Under the pieces are notes generated by a model, which had not been told where the DNA came from, searched no databases, and saw nothing but the letters and a program-made list of their open reading frames with translations. Shown one piece after another: positions 58,701 through 64,000 of a stretch of 64,000 nucleotides of DNA. The translations under genes and the position numbers were made by a program. Origin of the DNA: Laccaria trichodermophora (Eukaryota; Basidiomycota; Agaricomycetes; Agaricales; Hydnangiaceae); the NCBI GenBank assembly GCA_018417955.1, contig JACTVC010000039.1, positions 124,001 through 188,000 on the forward strand. The letters run 5' to 3'. Each line of letters begins with the position of its first letter. Positions within the stretch are counted from its first letter, which is position 1.

Positions 58701-59530
58701 CCAGTGCTACGATATGCTAGAGAAGATTCGAAGCCTGCAATGCGGCCGCCTCTCCTTCATTGGCTTTCGCAACCGTAATATTCGTGGCCAAAACCCCAAC
58801 ACCCGAGCATCGGAAACCATCGCGCGAGTCGAGACGAAGTGCATGGCCCTCGCCATCAAGTACCGTGAAGCGCGAGCAGCATTATTCAAGCTAATAGGAC
58901 CGGGGGCATGGGAGAACGAGCTGAGGATGCTGTCGCACAAGGATCTGACAACTCCAGATGGGACTGAGATCAACATTGAGGATCCAAACGACGAAATCGG
59001 GCCCGATGGCCGGCACGTAAGCAAGAAGAAAAGATTGATAATTCAGCGCAATTTGGGTGAAGGTTACCGCTCTGTATCGTGGATCTGGATGCATGCCCCG
59101 GCCACGGGAGATGCATCAGATGCGGTGTTGCATGAAGGTTAGTTTTTGACACAATGATACTCGTTCCGCGAGGCTGATTTAATTTTTTAAAGCCATGAGG
59201 ATAGAGTGGGCGAAGGCACGAGCATGCTATCTTCGTTGGTCTGAAGAGGTGCAGCTATTGAAAGAGGAGATGAGGAGAGTCAGAAAAACACTAGAGTGGG
59301 AGGCTCAGTGGGAGGGTCGTACGGAGATCGGGACAGTCGATGCTGCTGCAAGGGAAGGTATCAAGGCGTACGCTATGCGCCAGGCGCAGGTACGGAGAGA
59401 TCTGCTTGCCCATTTTACAAGGATGTGGGACAAACCTCTGGTTCCCGTGGTGAATGACGAAGACAGCGGCGAGGCCCCTCTCACGTCCCTTGACCCTGTT
59501 CTTGAGATGTTGGTGGAGGAGGAGGATTGA
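55743..59530 (+). CDS. KDZ transposase 2 (1077 aa), intact
   Basis: Eleven exons: 55743-56075, 56150-56383, 56441-56806, 56863-57056, 57105-57267, 57330-57478, 57528-57919, 57973-58152, 58199-58334, 58389-59137 and 59193-59530; 3234 nt without a stop. N-terminus basic (MPRRRRGGKSGY; the ATG at 55782 is an alternative start). Cysteine cluster CMSCRGPCGVFQCDDC ... CSGCCLARH (about residues 150-178). RNase H-fold core: LLIVALDANFHLKNL (D386), STGVGMCICARHEFV, DLQKGERYCNMDY, LYDIACQF (D505), GRTDGEGIERSWAEMN (E567/E570), HDTLDNHFGHHNW. The helical tail has LRQAQ and NIRGQNPNTRA segments. Motifs differ consistently from KDZ1, so the two belong to distinct lineages. It is the probable transposase of the outer island. 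Confidence 0.9.
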
Positions 59531-59978
59531 GGATTCAGAACGCAAGTTTGTGCGCGATCGGGCTTTCCAGGTAAGAAAATATTCTTTTTTGCTTATTTGT
59601 TTCTATTTACCAGTTGCTTCCAGCTGATCTGGATCTCGTCATCCAAACATGGTATGTCCCATCCAGCTGTTCCTGGCGGAAAGAAGTGGGGGAATATGTT
59701 GCGGCCCATTCAATTATATCCATAGATTTAATTTCCAATGTTTTGTGCACTTTTGAACAGAGAAATGTTGCGGAACACCCAATTTTGCATATTTGAAGGC
59801 AAAACAAGAGACTGTTTATATATGTTTACCAAAAGCCCTCCTCAGTCACATTACAAACCCTAGGCCAAGCCCAGGATGCAGATGCATGCTGCAGACCCCT
59901 AGCTAGAATGCAGGGATAATGGCATGGGATTAGGTACAAGAATGTGGGTGATTAGGGCAATGACTACAGCTAAGGGTG
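59531..59978. repeat. Right subterminal region and terminal repeat of the outer island
   Basis: No gene. The terminal ~28 bp (AGGGCAATGACTACAGCTAA to GGGTG) mirrors the left end at 22406. The remaining sequence is AT-rich. Confidence 0.55.
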
Positions 59979-61290
59979 GGTAAGTGGGAACAACCACCCC
60001 ACCCACTCTCCTTTTTAACACAAACCACAGGTGCCACATCGCGACGTGGCAACCAGACGGCGAACGACGACATCGGTCGTCATTCGCCGTATCTGCTCGG
60101 CCATGACGACCCACCACCACAAACAGCCCACCAACACACCACACCAACGTCAACGAGCGCCCACCACCACAAGCGCCCACCAACGAAAACAAGCGCCCAC
60201 CAACGTCAACGACCCCACACCAACGATGACCAGCGCCCACGAAAACGACCGCCCACAGACATCCAGTGACCGCAAGCGACGTCCCCGCCCACGAAAACAA
60301 TGTCCACCGCCCATGAACGACGCCCACCGCCAACGATGTCAACCGCCCATGAACAACGGCCACCACCAATGACATCCAACGCCCACGAAGACGACGTCCA
60401 CCGCCCACCGCCCACGAACAATGTCCGCCACCCACGAAACAATGTCCGCCACCCACCGAAAACGTCCACCGCCCATGAAACAACGTCCCCCGCCCACCAA
60501 AAATGTCTGCTGCCCATCCATGAACACAGTGACAAGCCCAGGTGAGCCCCCCCCTCCCTCCATCATTCTTCCACATCACACCCTCCCCCATTGCTCCCCC
60601 TCCTCCAATTGCTCCCCCACTCTCCACCTTTCCTTCCCCCTCCATAACTCCCCACCTCCATCACTCTCCACCCCTCCCCTCCCTCCTCATTCTCCACAAC
60701 TCCCTCTCTCCACAACTCCCACTCCCCTCCATCACTTCCCCCTCCCTTGATCACTCTATATCTATACCTCTCCCTCCCCCTCCCTTTAATATTATATGTA
60801 GTAAAATAAAATAATGTAGTCTTATTCAATGCACCTTAATTTTCTTCATTTATTAGTGTTTAAGTTGGAACTTTACAGATTAAGTCTGGACTTGTGATTC
60901 TATGATAATAATTGTGGAATTGGGACTTATTCCATCTAAATTCTGTATGGAAAAAGTATGGATTCCATCTAAAAAAGTATGGAGTCCATCAGCTATTCCA
61001 TGGAATCCATCTCCAGAAAGTATGGAGTCCATCAGCCATTCCATGGAATCCATCCCCAGAAAGTATGGAGTCCATCAACCATTCCATGGAATCCATCTCC
61101 AGAAAGTATGGAGTCCATCAGCCATTCCATGGAATCCATCCCCAGAAAGTATGGAGTCCATCAGCCATTCCATGGAATCCATCCCCAGAAAGTATGGAGT
61201 CCATCAGCCACTCCATGGAATCCATCTGGAATTCCTGGAATCCACCCCCCTTCCATGGATTCCATATGGATTAAGCCGGGGAGGGTAAAG
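59979..61290 (-). mobile_element. Element E copy 2, left-end part (split by the island)
   Basis: Reverse complement of E from its interior (GTAAGTGGGAACAACC) to the CTTTACC end at 61290. Contains the G-rich minisatellite (60030-60540), the purine/pyrimidine tract (60540-60800) and about 5-6 units of the 43-bp repeat (60975-61230). Together with 21773-22405 it makes a complete E of about 1.94 kb. Confidence 0.9.
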
Positions 61291-62917
61291 TACAGACATG
61301 TCGTACGAATCCAATTCCTCTTTCTTCGTTATTGACTTCGAGGGATGGGGTCGACGTTCAGTCATCTCAGATAGGGAGTGCAGATACCTCTCATCGTGCT
61401 TTCACTTTACCATCATAGGAGACGTCAATGGCTCGCCCCACGTCATTTTCTGGTGCTTCGGGCCAAAACTTTCTCAGAAGCTACAAAAGGAGCACTTCTT
61501 ATGGAATCGTTGGGTTGACGACCCCGTATTCATCAGGGAATTATACAAAGGAGTCTACGCCCCCACCCCTACTTGTCGCTTTCACCTTGAACTTGGCTAT
61601 TTACTCCAATCCACTCCAGGGGGGTTAGGGACCGTTTCTGCTCACCAGACCTCAGACGGGCAAGGAGTGCCATCCTTGGCTGACTGCATCTCTTCTACCA
61701 TTTTGTCAATGGAATCTCCAATTGACATCGTTCACACCGATGACACTCCGAGTCTACTGGCCCGTATGTCCTATCAGAACCCATCCTTTAGGAAGCTTCC
61801 CGTCCGACAAGCATTTCACGTGGAATCTTCGGAGTCAGACTCTAGAGGAACATCCAGGAGCTGCAGTTCCCAGAGCAGACAACGTTCGAGGTCGCCTAAG
61901 CTGCGCCACGAACGTCTTCTGGCTAAACCCTCTGAGTCCTTCAGACTAGCTCTCTCCAACACTGTTGCTAGGTTCACGTGGAAGGAGAGGCCGGAGAAAT
62001 TGGCGCTACTGGCCAACTCAGATCGCAGATGTGACCTTGTTCATCAACACGCTTTCCTATGCATTCCGGATTGGAAGTCACAAGTCCGCATGCGATACTA
62101 CGCGAGCTGCCGCCCGGAGGTTTCCAGCATTCGACAAGTCATAGACATTGCCGTGGTTCACCGACTGGAGTTCGCACTCACCATTCGCGTGTCAGACGTG
62201 CACCTGTTTGCACTGATAGTGGTCTCGGGACTTGACAGGATGGGCATCAAGGCCCTCTATCAACCTGGTTTTACGGAACCATCATTCTTGTACACGAAGG
62301 GCACACCAGCCGCGTTCGCTAACGTCTACCTGGCAAAGATCAATGATATCCTTCGTCAACCTCACACGCGAGCCTTCATAGGCATGGGCAGACCGTACAG
62401 CTGGATTGCAGAGCACTTCGGAGGGCTGTCAATTGTTCAAGCTTTCCTTTCCAGCCCTTCTATTCAAGTTACCAGACATTTACTTGGGAAATCGGATTCT
62501 CATGAGGAGAACCCCATAGGATTGCAATGGGACCAGGTCTCCACTCAAGAAGGCTCCTTCCTCTTTGGTTTCGTGCCTAGCCAGGAGTCGACATCGCCGG
62601 AACGCTACCTCTTTCCCCCACCACACTACTTACGAGAGTTATGTGATCATTGGAACAGTGACTGGAACGAGGTTATGGACAAAATCTTCTCACACATAGC
62701 CGATGACATCGAGCAAGGAAAAGCCGAACCTCATGAGCGAGGCTGGTGGAGCAGCCACTTGCGCAATTACAACCGTCTACCAAAGCCCATCAACCCTAAA
62801 TTCGCCGACTCGGATGTGGAAGACGCAAGGCAGGTCATATGGCATGCAAATTTGCCCAGGACCTGGGATCGTATGCTTTTGAAGTCCATCAGAGTGCCAG
62901 AACATCATGCCCTCTAA
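61291..62917 (+). CDS. Gypsy-associated 3' open frame, second copy, 5'-truncated
   Basis: Open from the end of element E (the first in-element ATG is 61298) to a stop at 62915-62917, about 540 codons. Reads SSFFVIDFEGWGRR early, an Arg/Ser-rich stretch (RSCSSQSRQRSRSPKLR), then NVYLAKINDILRQPHTRAFIGMG-type text, SIVQAFLSSPSIQV and LRELCDHWNSDWNEVMDKIF. It parallels the degenerate region 14700-16275 but is undamaged after the truncation point. A polypurine tract and LTR-like sequence follow 10-27 bp downstream, so it is the last frame of a retroelement. Function unknown. Confidence 0.6.
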
Positions 62918-62926
62918 GGTGCAACT

Positions 62927-64000
62927 GCAAAGTGGGGGGGCTATGTGACATACTACAAATACTCATTTGCCCGGCTCCTTCATATCTTCATAGTGCACGA
63001 TACTTTCCACTTACACCTATTCTCGAAACCTTATTCCTTTAGTTCTTTAGTCATTAGTTCTCACGCCGTACATAGTTGACACATCACAACGGAAAATACA
63101 ATACTTCTTCTTCACCACATCTACCTTTCCATCAGGATATACGAGTTACTGTACTACCAGTCCTCATAAACCTGCGTTAGGTGATTAGTGTTATACGGAG
63201 CATACGGTTTCCTCAAAAAGGTTGACTTGACGAGGACGAACAGGTATCGAGTCCATGGTAGACGTCGACTTCGATACGTGTTCTCGACCACTGCTCCCAG
63301 ACAAAGTCCGACTCATCAGTGGGTCTTCACACCTCAGCTTGTTAGACTTTCGGGTGTCACGACGTTAGACACAGTTGAACCCTCACATGTTGTACCCTTG
63401 TTCTCAACCAAAACCGGAGATTACCCTCTCTCTCCTTCCTTACCTGACATACACAACCTCATCCAGGCTCCGCCCCATCATCAACTCAGCCCAAAGCTGG
63501 GGCTGAAGCACATCCTAGGGATCCAAAAATGGGCAACCCGATTGGGGATGTGTTGACAGGCCACACAAAATGGACAATGTCACTCTCTTGGCTATCTATT
63601 TACCTGTGAGTGTGAGCGCTACTTGACGTAGGATTCACTCAGGTAGCGGGACAGTCGTTGGAGCACCCAGCGGACGAGACATACAGAGGTGTAAAGACTC
63701 ACCTAGTTGATCCAAACGGAATCGTTGTGTGCTCGGAGTCGTGGAACGTGACCGTTCAGCGTACCTGTGTTCCGATCTCCACGGACGGTCCCAGTGGAGA
63801 TTGCAACAACGATTCCTCTCTAAGTCTACTTGCTATTTCTCGTGGCTCGAAGTAAAGCCGTTGGTAGGGCCTTAGTATCCGAGTGATACAAGATTTACAA
63901 GTGGTGGTAAAAGAGATACTATTGCCTCATGTACTACATGAGGTATAACTACAATGCTTATGTAAGGCATGATGTAATACAAAGTAAAAAGGCATAAAGG
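62927..64000 (+). mobile_element. Polypurine tract and probable LTR (runs off the window)
   Basis: AAAGTGGGGGGG (about 62929-62940) precedes CTATGTGACATAC, matching the arrangement at 16238-16262 in the first gypsy copy. The following ~1 kb has no gene and is taken as LTR; its 3' end is not reached, so its length is unknown. Confidence 0.45.

Larger units (their letters stand above)
22406..59978 (+). mobile_element. Outer KDZ-type mobile island, 37.6 kb with nested elements
   Basis: Boundaries are defined by interruption of element E with a 7-bp duplication GGTAAGT on both sides. Terminal inverted repeats are imperfect: left CAGCCATAGATGTAGTC then CTAGCCCTA, right (reverse-complemented) CACCCTTAGCTGTAGTC then ATTGCCCTA. 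It encodes an intact KDZ transposase (55743-59530), a 210-aa gene beside it, and a divergent pair at 32.7-33.8 kb. Removing the foldback element and the inner KDZ element leaves about 11 kb, a plausible size for the founding element. KDZ transposons are RNase H-fold DNA transposons that carry several accessory genes. Confidence 0.8.

Noticed and set aside
22406..59978. Starship-type giant element
   Set aside because: No tyrosine recombinase (DUF3435) gene at an end; the transposases are KDZ type and the group is basidiomycete.

Overview
The window looks like a repeat-rich region of an Agaricomycete (mushroom-forming basidiomycete) nuclear genome. The evidence is short GT-AG introns (about 42-75 nt), a DUF6535 membrane protein, two KDZ-superfamily (Kyakuja-Dileera-Zisupton) transposases, a fungal TET/JBP-type dioxygenase, Ty3/gypsy pieces with a chromodomain, and small TIR elements. 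All assignments come from reading the sequence; no database search was run.

Layout. 0-8 kb is the more ordinary part: a DUF6535 gene (190-2706) that appears broken, a diverged non-coding duplication, and a Ser-rich 916-aa protein of unknown function (5144-7958). 8-22 kb is a transposon graveyard: dispersed repeats, a 2.4-kb non-autonomous TIR element ('E', copy 1, 10364-12808), a truncated gypsy element (12809-16688), a relic SNF2/LSH-like helicase split by a hAT-type MITE with a perfect 8-bp duplication, and a second MITE-like inverted repeat.

22.4-60.0 kb is one nested mobile island. A second copy of element E (21773-22405 plus 59979-61290, reverse orientation) is cut by a 37.6-kb insertion flanked by the 7-bp duplication GGTAAGT. 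That outer element (22406-59978) has imperfect terminal inverted repeats, an intact 1077-aa KDZ transposase (KDZ2, 55743-59530) at its right end, a small gene just upstream of it, and a divergent gene pair at 32.7-33.8 kb. Two further elements are nested in it. One is a 6.6-kb palindromic foldback-like element (23711-30351) that interrupts the left gene of the pair with a GAGGGC duplication; without it a 768-codon frame is restored. The other is a 19.7-kb KDZ element (about 35001-54676) with matching ~60-bp terminal inverted repeats.

The inner KDZ element carries an intact 1022-aa transposase (KDZ1), four accessory genes (coiled-coil/Cys-rich, FDRSIFDF-repeat, homeodomain-like plus DQWDSD repeats, and a 242-aa coiled-coil protein), a TET/JBP-like 2-oxoglutarate/Fe(II) dioxygenase gene with one in-frame TGA in the catalytic core, and an unusual subterminal array of about eleven tRNA-like repeats interspersed with GCCGAGAAC motifs. 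KDZ elements that carry TET/JBP genes are described for basidiomycetes. What is unusual here is the triple nesting, the nonsense-marked dioxygenase, the tRNA-like array and the fresh foldback insertion. 61.3-64 kb is the 3' part of a second gypsy-like element with its polypurine tract and the start of an LTR.
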